Shown one piece after another: positions 26,574-34,745 of a stretch of DNA of 64,000 bases. This DNA is from Bacillus sp. OK048 (lineage in GTDB: Bacteria; Bacillota; Bacilli; Bacillales; Cytobacillaceae). A model generated the notes under the pieces. That model was not told where the DNA came from. It saw only the letters and a list, made by a program, of their open reading frames with translations, and did no database searches. How positions within the stretch are numbered: the first letter of the stretch is position 1; every line of letters starts with the position of its first letter. The DNA lies in assembly GCF_900103525.1 (NCBI RefSeq), contig NZ_FNHN01000006.1:186001-250000 (forward strand), given 5' to 3'. Position numbers and translations under genes: made by a program.

Positions 26574-29288
26574 TTACTTTTCTTTAATATTTGTGATTAA
26601 AACAGTTTTCAGTACTTCATTTCCAGCTGAGTCTTTAGCATAAATGGTATATGCCCCGTTGCTTTGTACCATGAAAAATGGGTTGTTTAACTTAATAGAA
26701 TTCCCGGCATCTGCAAAGTAGAACGAATCCTTTTCCCCTTTAGCCCATTTAATTTCAGTAATTGTATTTCCAAGACCAAGTGCTTTTGCGGATATATCTA
26801 CTTTTACATTTCCAGCAGTTTGTCCGTGTGGTTTGGTTGTTTCCGAGAGTACAGGACTATCTAAATATTGAATTCCATCTAATCCCCAAACCTCAACTTC
26901 ATCCATAAAAGTCCATTCAGCATCTTGAATAATATCAATCTTAATATATCTAGCATACACAACAGATGTATCCTCTTCTCCAGGAACTCCATCGAAAGTG
27001 CCGTCCCAGGTCATCTTTGTAGCTGAATCAATACGGGATGGTTCAATTTCCTTTAAAGGAATCCAAGTGATGCCGTCTTGGGAATAAGAATAAGTAATCG
27101 AATTTGGGAAAGCAATACCATAGCCCCCATTACTGAAATTACTATTGATTTTTTGAACGGTATTGATTTTACCTAAATCAAATACGATGGATGCTTCAGG
27201 TGTATATTGGAATTTCGTCCAATTTCCACTCCAAAGACTTCCGTTATACACTCCATCGGTTAATCCTTGTTGATCTAAAGTCGCCTCTGGAGAAATCGTA
27301 TAAGCTAAGCCTGATACTAGGTTGGTATATCCCGCAGGAATTAACGTGGTAACGTCGAAATTTCGTACTCTTTCAATGCCATGGCTGTCTTTAACATAAA
27401 TTGAGTAGGTTCCATTTTTTAATGCCGTAATTTGGTTATCCGTTATCTCTACTCCATTTGAATGGAAATACCCAGGATCCCGTTCACCCTCGGCCCATTT
27501 CATGGACTTAACCTGATTACCCTCACCAGTTAAGGTTACATCCACGGTAAAAACAATGGGTTCACTTGTAGCTCCACTAGTGGAAGGTGTAAGTTCAATG
27601 ATAGGTCTAGGTTTATAACTACCTTTTACGAATTCATAGAGTAAATCGTATGCCATTCTTTGCTCGGACCTTTCACCATAGGCAGCACTTAGGATAGTAT
27701 CGTTACCTTGATAATAACCCTTGAATGTATTTGTCATATAACCATACTGAACGCCGCCGTTTAGGTAACGCAAATAACGTTCAAAGTAATTTGGATCAGT
27801 CAATAAACGCTCATCAAATTCAATTTCTACACCTGTACCATAATTCTTGGCGCGATGTGCTCCCCACTCGACCCGATATTCAGTGTTATCGTAGAAGAAA
27901 TGGTTGAGTTGCATGGCTACAGCATCAAGGCCAACTTCCTGCCACTCATGAATCTCATTGGTATACCAGTTTGGAATCCAGAAGAATTTTAACTGTTCTT
28001 CATGAACTAAATTACTGGTGTACTCAATTATTTCTTTTTCAAAAGGAACGTCATTTTCAATGTTTTCGTTCATCCAGTAAATGCCGCTAAGTTCCAAGTG
28101 AGAAAAGTTGGCTTCTTCCCAATTGGAGAAAATTTGCTTTAAATACCAGGTTACCGCTTTTTGCTTGCCTTCATAAGTACTTAAGTTTTCAGAAATACCG
28201 TCACCATCAACATCGCCAAAGTTTGTTTGATACATATTTGGATAAGGGACGGTTAATACTACTTTTACTTTGTGGGAAGGATCATTCAGTTCAACGCCTG
28301 CATCCTGCACAGCTTGATTCAACTCTTCGAGATCGCCACTTTCGGCAAATGTTTTGTCTATATACCATTGCCAATCTGCCTTATTAGAAGGGTTTGCAGA
28401 AGTTAGTGCTCCCAAATCATTGCCACTTTGAGAGGTGATAGCTAAATAAAGGACCCCATCGTAAAGCCAATCCAGCGCTTTTCCATTTTTGTCAACATAG
28501 GTGACATATGGTTTGATTTCATCGCGTGTCCAATCACCTCGTCCATTTGGATAGGTTCCATTATACAACAAGACAAGATCACTGATTCCTCCAGTTGTTT
28601 CTTGAGATGGAGTCGTATATGTTGAAGGTGTAGGAGGGATTTCTACTGCTCCAGATTTCAGTTCGTCATATCCCCAAATCTCAATTTCATCAAGTAAAGC
28701 CCAATTCTCCGGGATAAACTCTACCTTCACATATCGAGCATAAACAGAAGTTGCTTCTGGCTGGTCGGTGATACCTTCCAATTGACCATTCCACATCATA
28801 TTGTCGGTTTCAGCTGGCCCCAAACCCCATAAGGCACTTTTTGGACTTTGATGAGAAAGGACACTCCATTGGGTTCCATTCTTGGATACGTAATAAGTAA
28901 CCGCAGCTGGATAAAAGACACTTTTAGCCGAATCGCGAAGGAAGTTGGCTGAAATTTTTTCAATTGATTTTTGGGAACCAAGATCTAAGGTAACGGATAA
29001 AGGTTCGCCTTTAAATCCGGTCCAGTTGGCATTGTTGCGATCCACTCCACCATAAAACCCATCTGTTAACTCTTTACCTGTCGCGTCACTGTGTGGGTCA
29101 ATCGGAGACCGAGATAAAGTATATTCGAGCCCTGCGGCCAGGTTCTTGTAACTGCTATCCGTAATATTTGATATTTCAATAGTTTCTACTGAACGATTCT
29201 CCTGCGCGGAAATAATCGAACCTCCCGGAAATTGCAGAAACACCATGGCAAAGATAATTGTCCCGATAAAAAACTTCTTTTTAAACAT
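26574..29288 (-). CDS. Secreted DUF4855 protein with two discoidin (F5/8C) domains
   Basis: 904 residues. Signal peptide 1-29 (MFKKKFFIGTIIFAMVFL, cut after SAQE-like site). F5/8 type C carbohydrate-binding domains at about 40-210 and 660-815, DUF4855 at about 235-565, and a short repeat present twice (KSMKWAEGERDPGYFHSNG near 615 and EIKWAKGEKDSFYFADAG near 865). DUF4855 has no established activity that I know of. Against the second DUF4855 protein (34746) it keeps GIYWMNEN, QLNHFFYD and VEIEFDER, which look like active-site acids of a TIM-barrel glycosidase. It probably acts outside the cell on a wall- or surface-bound glycan. It is divergent from the nanE cluster. Confidence 0.82.
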   Translation of the reverse strand: MFKKKFFIGTIIFAMVFLQFPGGSIISAQENRSVETIEISNITDSSYKNLAAGLEYTLSRSPIDPHSDATGKELTDGFYGGVDRNNANWTGFKGEPLSVTLDLGSQKSIEKISANFLRDSAKSVFYPAAVTYYVSKNGTQWSVLSHQSPKSALWGLGPAETDNMMWNGQLEGITDQPEATSVYARYVKVEFIPENWALLDEIEIWGYDELKSGAVEIPPTPSTYTTPSQETTGGISDLVLLYNGTYPNGRGDWTRDEIKPYVTYVDKNGKALDWLYDGVLYLAITSQSGNDLGALTSANPSNKADWQWYIDKTFAESGDLEELNQAVQDAGVELNDPSHKVKVVLTVPYPNMYQTNFGDVDGDGISENLSTYEGKQKAVTWYLKQIFSNWEEANFSHLELSGIYWMNENIENDVPFEKEIIEYTSNLVHEEQLKFFWIPNWYTNEIHEWQEVGLDAVAMQLNHFFYDNTEYRVEWGAHRAKNYGTGVEIEFDERLLTDPNYFERYLRYLNGGVQYGYMTNTFKGYYQGNDTILSAAYGERSEQRMAYDLLYEFVKGSYKPRPIIELTPSTSGATSEPIVFTVDVTLTGEGNQVKSMKWAEGERDPGYFHSNGVEITDNQITALKNGTYSIYVKDSHGIERVRNFDVTTLIPAGYTNLVSGLAYTISPEATLDQQGLTDGVYNGSLWSGNWTKFQYTPEASIVFDLGKINTVQKINSNFSNGGYGIAFPNSITYSYSQDGITWIPLKEIEPSRIDSATKMTWDGTFDGVPGEEDTSVVYARYIKIDIIQDAEWTFMDEVEVWGLDGIQYLDSPVLSETTKPHGQTAGNVKVDISAKALGLGNTITEIKWAKGEKDSFYFADAGNSIKLNNPFFMVQSNGAYTIYAKDSAGNEVLKTVLITNIKEK

Positions 29289-29728
29289 GAAATCCCTCCT
29301 GCATAATTAGGTGTATTTAGCAAAAAAATAAAAAAAGGATACGAGCACCAACATAAATAAATGAAACGGAGAATAAATCCACCTTAGGTAACGCTTTCAT
29401 TCTATCATTAACATGTCTTTTTAGAAACAATAATTTAGTAGATAATTTAAAATAGTAAGAAAGTTACACGGAAGGACAATAAGGGAGAGGGATTTACATT
29501 TTTTTAAATAATCCAATATTTTAATTGACAACATAACTTCTATCATATAAATTCAAATTGAGGATATATCCAACATTAAGTATAAAAATGGAGCAAATCT
29601 CCACCTTTTAGTTAATATGATTCTATGAGACTTAAAAAGTATACCTAAAAAAGGTAACAGACATTTTTAATATTAAACCTTTCCTTAGATATTTAAACGA
29701 CTCTAAAAAGGTGGATAGGAGAAGAAGT
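29289..29728. promoter_or_regulatory. Divergent regulatory region of the DUF4855 gene and nanE cluster
   Basis: 440 bases without a supported gene. For the plus strand two promoter candidates are seen: TTGACA (29525-29530) with an unclear -10, and TTGAGG (29558-29563), 17 bases, TATAAA (29581-29586). On the minus strand a cre-like TGAAAGCGTTACCT (29386-29399, 12 of 14 positions) could repress the DUF4855 gene. CCACCTTTTAG (29601-29611) can pair with CTAAAAAGGTGG (29703-29714), and a local TACCT-AGGTA hairpin lies between them. The 3' arm is close to the nanE ribosome binding site. Confidence 0.45.
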
Positions 29729-30436
29729 ATGAAGAAACAGGAGTTCTTGAACATTGTTAAACATAAATTAATTGTTTCTTGTCAAGCATTTCCAGGTGAA
29801 CCGTTATTTGGATCCGATGTGATGGCCAAAATGAGTAAGGCTGCCAAAGAGGGTGGGGCTGTTGTAATCCGAACAAATGGAAAGGAAGATGTAATCGCTA
29901 TCAAGGAAGCGACTGGTCTCCCAACCATAGGAATTATTAAAAGGGACTATGAGGATAGTGATGTGTTTATAACTCCGACTTTAAGAGAAGTTCAGGAACT
30001 AATCGAAAGTAAAACAGATGTTATCGCACTGGACGCAACAACAAGAAAGCGCCCTCATGACGAGCGATTAGAGGATTTGGTTGCCTATATTAAACAAAAT
30101 AGCGACTGTTTAATCATGGGGGATATCTCCACATATGCAGAGGGAAGCTACGCAATGACTGCGGGATGTGATTTTATATCCACAACTCTATCAGGCTATA
30201 CGCCTTATTCCAGACAGATAGAGGGGCCTGACTTTGAACTTATTAAAGAATTAAAGGCAGATCCAGATACAGTCGTCATTGCAGAGGGGAGATTTAATTC
30301 GCCTGAGGATGCTTTTCACGCAATTAGAAACGGAGCCCATGCAGTTGTGGTGGGAACCTCGATTACTAGACCGACTGTTATTACGAAAAGATATGTTGAT
30401 AAATTGAAACTTTTACAAACAGTTTGTCCTAACTAG
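29729..30436 (+). CDS. nanE: N-acetylmannosamine-6-phosphate 2-epimerase NanE
   Basis: 235 residues, the family length. TIM-barrel enzyme with the catalytic lysine in GIIKRDY (Lys 71), the motif STTLSGYTPYS and a glutamate in VIAEGRFN near residue 184. It converts ManNAc-6-phosphate to GlcNAc-6-phosphate in the cytosol. The ATG at 29729 follows TAGGAGAAG. An upstream GTG at 29711 would add six unlikely residues. It is the first gene of the cluster. No nanA (sialate lyase) is near, so the ManNAc is probably taken from a ManNAc-containing glycan. Confidence 0.93.
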   Translation: MKKQEFLNIVKHKLIVSCQAFPGEPLFGSDVMAKMSKAAKEGGAVVIRTNGKEDVIAIKEATGLPTIGIIKRDYEDSDVFITPTLREVQELIESKTDVIALDATTRKRPHDERLEDLVAYIKQNSDCLIMGDISTYAEGSYAMTAGCDFISTTLSGYTPYSRQIEGPDFELIKELKADPDTVVIAEGRFNSPEDAFHAIRNGAHAVVVGTSITRPTVITKRYVDKLKLLQTVCPN

Positions 30437-30523
30437 GGTTCAGAGAAGAATAGACAAGTTGTGAAAGTGTTTGCCTTTTTAAAAAATGTATTCGGTTACA
30501 AAGGTAGGGCTAGGCTGCAAAAA

Positions 30524-30545
30524 TATGAAACTTCGAAGTTTCATA
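30524..30545. promoter_or_regulatory. 22-base perfect palindrome, candidate RpiR operator
   Basis: ATGAAACTTCGAAGTTTCAT (30525-30544) is a perfect palindrome extended by T/A on each side. The TGAAA...TTTCA arms resemble operators of RpiR-family regulators, and such a regulator is encoded in this cluster (45839). It lies 111 bases upstream of the binding-lipoprotein gene. Confidence 0.55.
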
Positions 30546-30567
30546 CTTAGCTAAAACGACTCATTTC

Positions 30568-30577
30568 GGGAGGTGAT
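30568..30577 (+). promoter_or_regulatory. Orphan near-perfect Shine-Dalgarno sequence
   Basis: GGGAGGTGAT is a nearly full complement of the 16S 3' end but no ATG, GTG or TTG follows at the right distance. The next gene starts 79 bases later with its own weaker GGGGG site. An ATT at 30586 or a TTG at 30593 could open a frame of about 20 codons ending at 30650. It may be a leader peptide or a relic of a lost gene. Confidence 0.4.
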
Positions 30578-30655
30578 ATTTACAGATTACTAGTTTGTGG
30601 ATTTCGTGTTTTCTCGATGAACCAAAATTATTAAAAATATGGGGGTCTTAAGATC

Positions 30656-31966
30656 ATGAAAAAGTTTTCGTTATTGTTAGCAGTAATTCTAGTACTGCTA
30701 TTTGCTACCGCGTGTACAAAGGACGCAGGAACAGATTCTAGTAAAAAATCTGATGAAAAAGTAGAAATCAAATTTTGGACTGTACTAGGTGACAAAGACT
30801 CTGGTCCGTTAGAAGCATTAGTAGAAAAATATAATAAAAGTCAGGACAAAGTAACAGTTAAATTTCTAGGCTCCCAGGATGATCAAAAACAATTGACTGC
30901 AATCTCAGGAGGAAATGCACCAGACATCGCTTATATTTACTGGAACATGGTTGGACCATGGGCGTCAGCTGGAGCATTAGAGCCATTGAATAAGTATATC
31001 GACGAAGATAAATTTGATTTAGATGGCTTAATTCCTGCTGCTACAGAAAGAATGCGTGTTGAGGATGTTCAATATGGATTACCTTTAACAATGAGTATGG
31101 CTTCTAAGCTTTTCTATAATAAACAAGCGTTTGCAGACGCAGGCTTAACCGATCCGCCTGAAACGATGGAAGAGCTTCTTGAATATTCTAAAAAACTAAC
31201 CAAAAAAGAAAATGGTGAGTTAACTCAAATTGGATTTATTCCTGACTATCCTTGGATTGACAACGTTTTCTGGCCTGTAATGTTCGGCGGTTCTTTCTAT
31301 GATGAAAAAACTGGTGAAGTAACCCCTAATAACCCTGAAAACGTCCAAGCTATTGCATTCCAACAAGAATTTTATAAAGAATTCGGTGTTGAAGCAATCA
31401 ATAAAATCCGTTCGGGTATGGGAGCATGGGAAACACCACAAGATCCTCTTCTCACAGGGAAATTAGCGATGTTAATTGGTTGGGAGAATAACTTTAACGA
31501 ACATCGTGTCGAAAATGGGCCAATCGGAGTAGCCGATTTCCCTTATCCGGCAAATCGCCCTGATTTAAAGGGTTCTGGTATGGTATCACCAACTGCTATG
31601 TATATTCCTAAAAATGCAAAACACAAAGATGAAGCATGGGATTTCATGAAATTCCTTGTAGCCGAAGAAAATCAAATTGAATATGCAATTGAATCAGGGA
31701 ATATTCCAATTGTAAAGTCGGCTCTCGACAATCCTAAGTTGACAGAAAATAAAGACATGAAGATTATGTGGGAATTCTACGAAGCTGCTAAGAGTGAGAA
31801 TTTAACTGGATTTCCAAACAGTGTCTATATAAATGAATATTTACAGGCATTGTCTGAGCAAACTGAAAAGGCACTGAAAGGTGAACTTTCAGCACAGAAA
31901 GCCATGGACAACGTAAAAGAGAAAATTCAGCCTGTTGCGGATAAAGAAAATAAAAAGAAAAAATAG
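30656..31966 (+). CDS. Sugar-binding lipoprotein of a CUT1 ABC importer
   Basis: 436 residues. Lipoprotein signal with lipobox ATAC (Cys about 20), then a family 1 solute-binding fold (KIEFWTVLGDK-like opening, PDIAYIYWNMVG, PETMEELLEYSKKL, KHKDEAWDFMKFL). It should capture the glycan fragment for the two permeases at 32161 and 33099. The cluster context (NanE, ROK kinase, GH20) suggests an amino-sugar oligosaccharide. A strong hairpin separates it from the permeases, as is common when the binding protein is made in excess. Confidence 0.88.
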   Translation: MKKFSLLLAVILVLLFATACTKDAGTDSSKKSDEKVEIKFWTVLGDKDSGPLEALVEKYNKSQDKVTVKFLGSQDDQKQLTAISGGNAPDIAYIYWNMVGPWASAGALEPLNKYIDEDKFDLDGLIPAATERMRVEDVQYGLPLTMSMASKLFYNKQAFADAGLTDPPETMEELLEYSKKLTKKENGELTQIGFIPDYPWIDNVFWPVMFGGSFYDEKTGEVTPNNPENVQAIAFQQEFYKEFGVEAINKIRSGMGAWETPQDPLLTGKLAMLIGWENNFNEHRVENGPIGVADFPYPANRPDLKGSGMVSPTAMYIPKNAKHKDEAWDFMKFLVAEENQIEYAIESGNIPIVKSALDNPKLTENKDMKIMWEFYEAAKSENLTGFPNSVYINEYLQALSEQTEKALKGELSAQKAMDNVKEKIQPVADKENKKKK

Positions 31967-32006
31967 TAATCTATAGTAGAAGTTTAGGTTCAATGTAAAT
32001 GGTTTG

Positions 32007-32033
32007 AGGCAATTGGCAATTTGCCAATTGCCT
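32007..32033 (+). terminator. Intra-operon hairpin between binding protein and permeases
   Basis: AGGCAATTGGCAA and TTGCCAATTGCCT form a 13-pair perfect stem around one base. The tail (TATATTTTAAATTT) is only partly T-rich, so it may be a partial terminator or an mRNA stabiliser that sets the ratio of binding protein to permeases. Confidence 0.6.
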
Positions 32034-32160
32034 ATATTTTAAATTTCTCCTTACGATTTGAAAATAATTTATCTTTTATATACAATCCGACATTTTGCTG
32101 CTGATGAGTAGAATGGTGCACAACATACCATTCGGTCTTGTTCGAAAGGAGGAAAAATAA

Positions 32161-33099
32161 ATGATTGGCATCAATGGCAAGAAAATAGAGGAATTATCTC
32201 CCCAACAAAGGCGCCGCAAAACATTTTTTACAGGTTTGCTATTTGTAAGTCCGTGGATCATTGGCTTTGTTCTGTTTCAGTTATATCCAATTGTCATGTC
32301 AGCGTATTACAGTTTAACAGAATATAATCTTTTTAATCCGCCAGAATGGGTAGGTCTGGAAAACTATTCAGAATTATTTGCCGACGATAAATTTTATTTA
32401 TCGCTATATAATACCGTCTTTATTACGATATTCGGGTTGATTCCTCAATTAATATTCACCCTTATAATGGCGGTTATCTTAAACATGAATGTAAAGGGTA
32501 AATCCCTATATCGGACGATATATTTTCTGCCAACGTTAGTTCCGGCTATTGCGAGTTCACTATTATGGATGTGGTTATTCAATTCTCAATATGGCCTAAT
32601 AAATGAATTTCTAGGATCTATCGGACTAATTGAGCCGAACTGGTTGCTGGATCCAGCATATACGAAGTTTGCCATTATCATCATGGGCTTCTGGGGGACA
32701 GGAACGAATACAGTTATGTACTTAGCAGCTCTACAGGGTGTTCCAAGAACATTTTATGAGGCAGCTGAAATTGATGGTGCGAATAGATGGCAAAAGTTTT
32801 GGCACATTACTATTCCAGCTATTTCGCCAATCACTCTTTATCTGTTAATTATGGGCTTAATTGGATCGTTCCAAATTTTCACACAAGCGGACGTACTCGG
32901 TACACAAGCTCAATCCATAGGTGGGCCTGAAAACTCAATGTTATTCTATGCTATTTATCTCTATCAAACTGGATTTAAATTCCTGAATTATGGAGTTGCT
33001 TCTGCCATGGCGTGGATTCTGTTCATTATCGTTTTAATCTTAACATTAGTAATCTTTAGAACGTCTGCCAGATGGGTGTATTACGGAGGTGAGAATTAA
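32161..33099 (+). CDS. ABC sugar permease, MalF/UgpA type
   Basis: 312 residues with six membrane segments and EAA-loop EAAEIDGANRWQKFWHITIPAI (about 200-221). The C-terminal ARWVYYGGE is typical of the CUT1 permease 1 subunit in Firmicutes. Its stop overlaps the next ATG by one base (TAATG). ATPase not encoded nearby. Confidence 0.9.
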   Translation: MIGINGKKIEELSPQQRRRKTFFTGLLFVSPWIIGFVLFQLYPIVMSAYYSLTEYNLFNPPEWVGLENYSELFADDKFYLSLYNTVFITIFGLIPQLIFTLIMAVILNMNVKGKSLYRTIYFLPTLVPAIASSLLWMWLFNSQYGLINEFLGSIGLIEPNWLLDPAYTKFAIIIMGFWGTGTNTVMYLAALQGVPRTFYEAAEIDGANRWQKFWHITIPAISPITLYLLIMGLIGSFQIFTQADVLGTQAQSIGGPENSMLFYAIYLYQTGFKFLNYGVASAMAWILFIIVLILTLVIFRTSARWVYYGGEN

Positions 33100-34019
33100 T
33101 GGCAAACACTTCATATTCAGTAAATGGGAAGAAAGCTACCAATCAGCATTCCCCACAACCACTTATACTTAAAAAAAGGAAAAGAAGGTTTTCGGTCGTC
33201 CTTAAAAAGAGCTTCCTGCCTCATGCAATTTTAATGTCAGTAGGATTTTTATTCCTAGTTCCTTTTTTATGGCTCTTCCTAACATCCTTAAAAACGCCGG
33301 ACGAAATATTTGCCATTCCTCCAAAATGGCTTCCAAGTGAGTGGCAGTGGAGTAATTACACAGACGCAACTCAAGCTATTCCGTTTTTCAAGTATATTTG
33401 GAATACCGTTGTTATTTGTCTATTTTCTGTTGCGGGCCAATTATTATCGGCACCTTTGGTTGCTTACGGCTTTGCAAAAATGAAATTTAAAGGCCGCAAT
33501 GTCCTGTTTTACATAATGATGGCTACGATGATTTTACCGTACCAGGTAACGATGATACCGTTATATGTTTTATATACCAAAATGGGAATTGTGGAGAATG
33601 CTCCGACATTGCCATTGATATTGCCAAACTTCTTTGGTGCCGCCTTTTATATCTTTTTACTTCGCCAATTCTTTATGGGAATACCGAATGAGTATTCCGA
33701 ATCTGCCAAAATGGATGGAGCATCAGAATTTAGGATTTACTGGCAAATTATTTTGCCATTGTCCAAGCCAGTACTTTTTACCGTGGCGCTCTTAACCTTC
33801 CTAGCGGCATGGAGTGATTATTTAGGACCATTAATTTATTTGAATGATCCGGAAACATGGACATTATCCCTTGGATTAAGAGGCTTTATTGGTTCTAACC
33901 AAATCGATTGGAGTATGTTGATGGCTTCAGCCACGATGTTTACAGTACCAATTGTTATTCTTTACTTCTTTGTCCAAAGGCAATTTATTGAAGGTATTTC
34001 GATGACTGGATTTAAGTAA
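33099..34019 (+). CDS. ABC sugar permease, MalG/UgpE type
   Basis: 306 residues, with six membrane segments and the EAA-loop SESAKMDGASEFRIYWQIILPLSKP (about 206-230). It is the second permease of the importer, coupled by a one-base overlap to the first. It ends in RQFIEGISMTGFK, the common C-terminus of this subunit. Confidence 0.9.
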   Translation: MANTSYSVNGKKATNQHSPQPLILKKRKRRFSVVLKKSFLPHAILMSVGFLFLVPFLWLFLTSLKTPDEIFAIPPKWLPSEWQWSNYTDATQAIPFFKYIWNTVVICLFSVAGQLLSAPLVAYGFAKMKFKGRNVLFYIMMATMILPYQVTMIPLYVLYTKMGIVENAPTLPLILPNFFGAAFYIFLLRQFFMGIPNEYSESAKMDGASEFRIYWQIILPLSKPVLFTVALLTFLAAWSDYLGPLIYLNDPETWTLSLGLRGFIGSNQIDWSMLMASATMFTVPIVILYFFVQRQFIEGISMTGFK

Positions 34020-34054
34020 TAGGAAATTTAAAAGTAAGTAGTGGAGGTTTCATT

Positions 34055-34672
34055 ATGGAGCATGATGGAAAAATAGCTGGATTATTAGAAGTAGCAGCTA
34101 ATTTTGTCTACTTAAACGCGTTATTCATTCTTAGTTCACTACCTGTTATAACAATTGGTCCTGCCTGGATGGCGATGCTGGGAATGATACGGGAATGGAG
34201 AAAAGGTAATGAGCCTCCTATTACTCGTACATTTTTTAATCTATTAAAACGGAATTTTAAGAGCGGTTTATGGATTAGTATTTTACAATTGGCATCCATA
34301 ATCGTCTTAATCGGTGTTATGTTGCTGATGAAATCATTGGAACATTATCAATTTATCTTTTTACCGTTTCTGTTATTTGCGGCTGTTACGATTATTTCAA
34401 TGAGTCTACTCATTTATCCATTGTTACTGAATTATGAAATGACCTTTAAGCAGCAGCTTCAAAACGTCTTTTACTTAACCTTTTCGAAGCCACTGGTAGT
34501 TTTAGTGTTTATTCTAATTGTCGGATTACTCGTTTTTCTATCAAATATTTTCCGTTTTTTACCATTCTTATGCGTGTTTAGTCTACTATGTTTCATCAAT
34601 TATAAACTGTTCGATTTTTCTACGAAGGGTGTTAAGCAAAACGTACAGCAGCAAGCGAAACTTACACTTTAA
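34055..34672 (+). CDS. YesL family (DUF624) membrane protein
   Basis: 205 residues with four or five membrane segments and the DUF624 opening (KIAGLLEVAANFVYLNALFIL, LPVITIGPAWMAM). YesL proteins are found beside CUT1 importers and two-component systems in Bacillaceae. Their role is unknown, perhaps in transporter assembly or regulation. It follows the permease gene by 35 bases with a GGAGG site, in the same direction. Confidence 0.85.
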   Translation: MEHDGKIAGLLEVAANFVYLNALFILSSLPVITIGPAWMAMLGMIREWRKGNEPPITRTFFNLLKRNFKSGLWISILQLASIIVLIGVMLLMKSLEHYQFIFLPFLLFAAVTIISMSLLIYPLLLNYEMTFKQQLQNVFYLTFSKPLVVLVFILIVGLLVFLSNIFRFLPFLCVFSLLCFINYKLFDFSTKGVKQNVQQQAKLTL

Positions 34673-34745
34673 AACAACAGCTCATGTTTCACTTATGAGG
34701 TTCCTAGTCCATGAACTAAAAATATGAAAAGAGTGGGGTGTAAAG

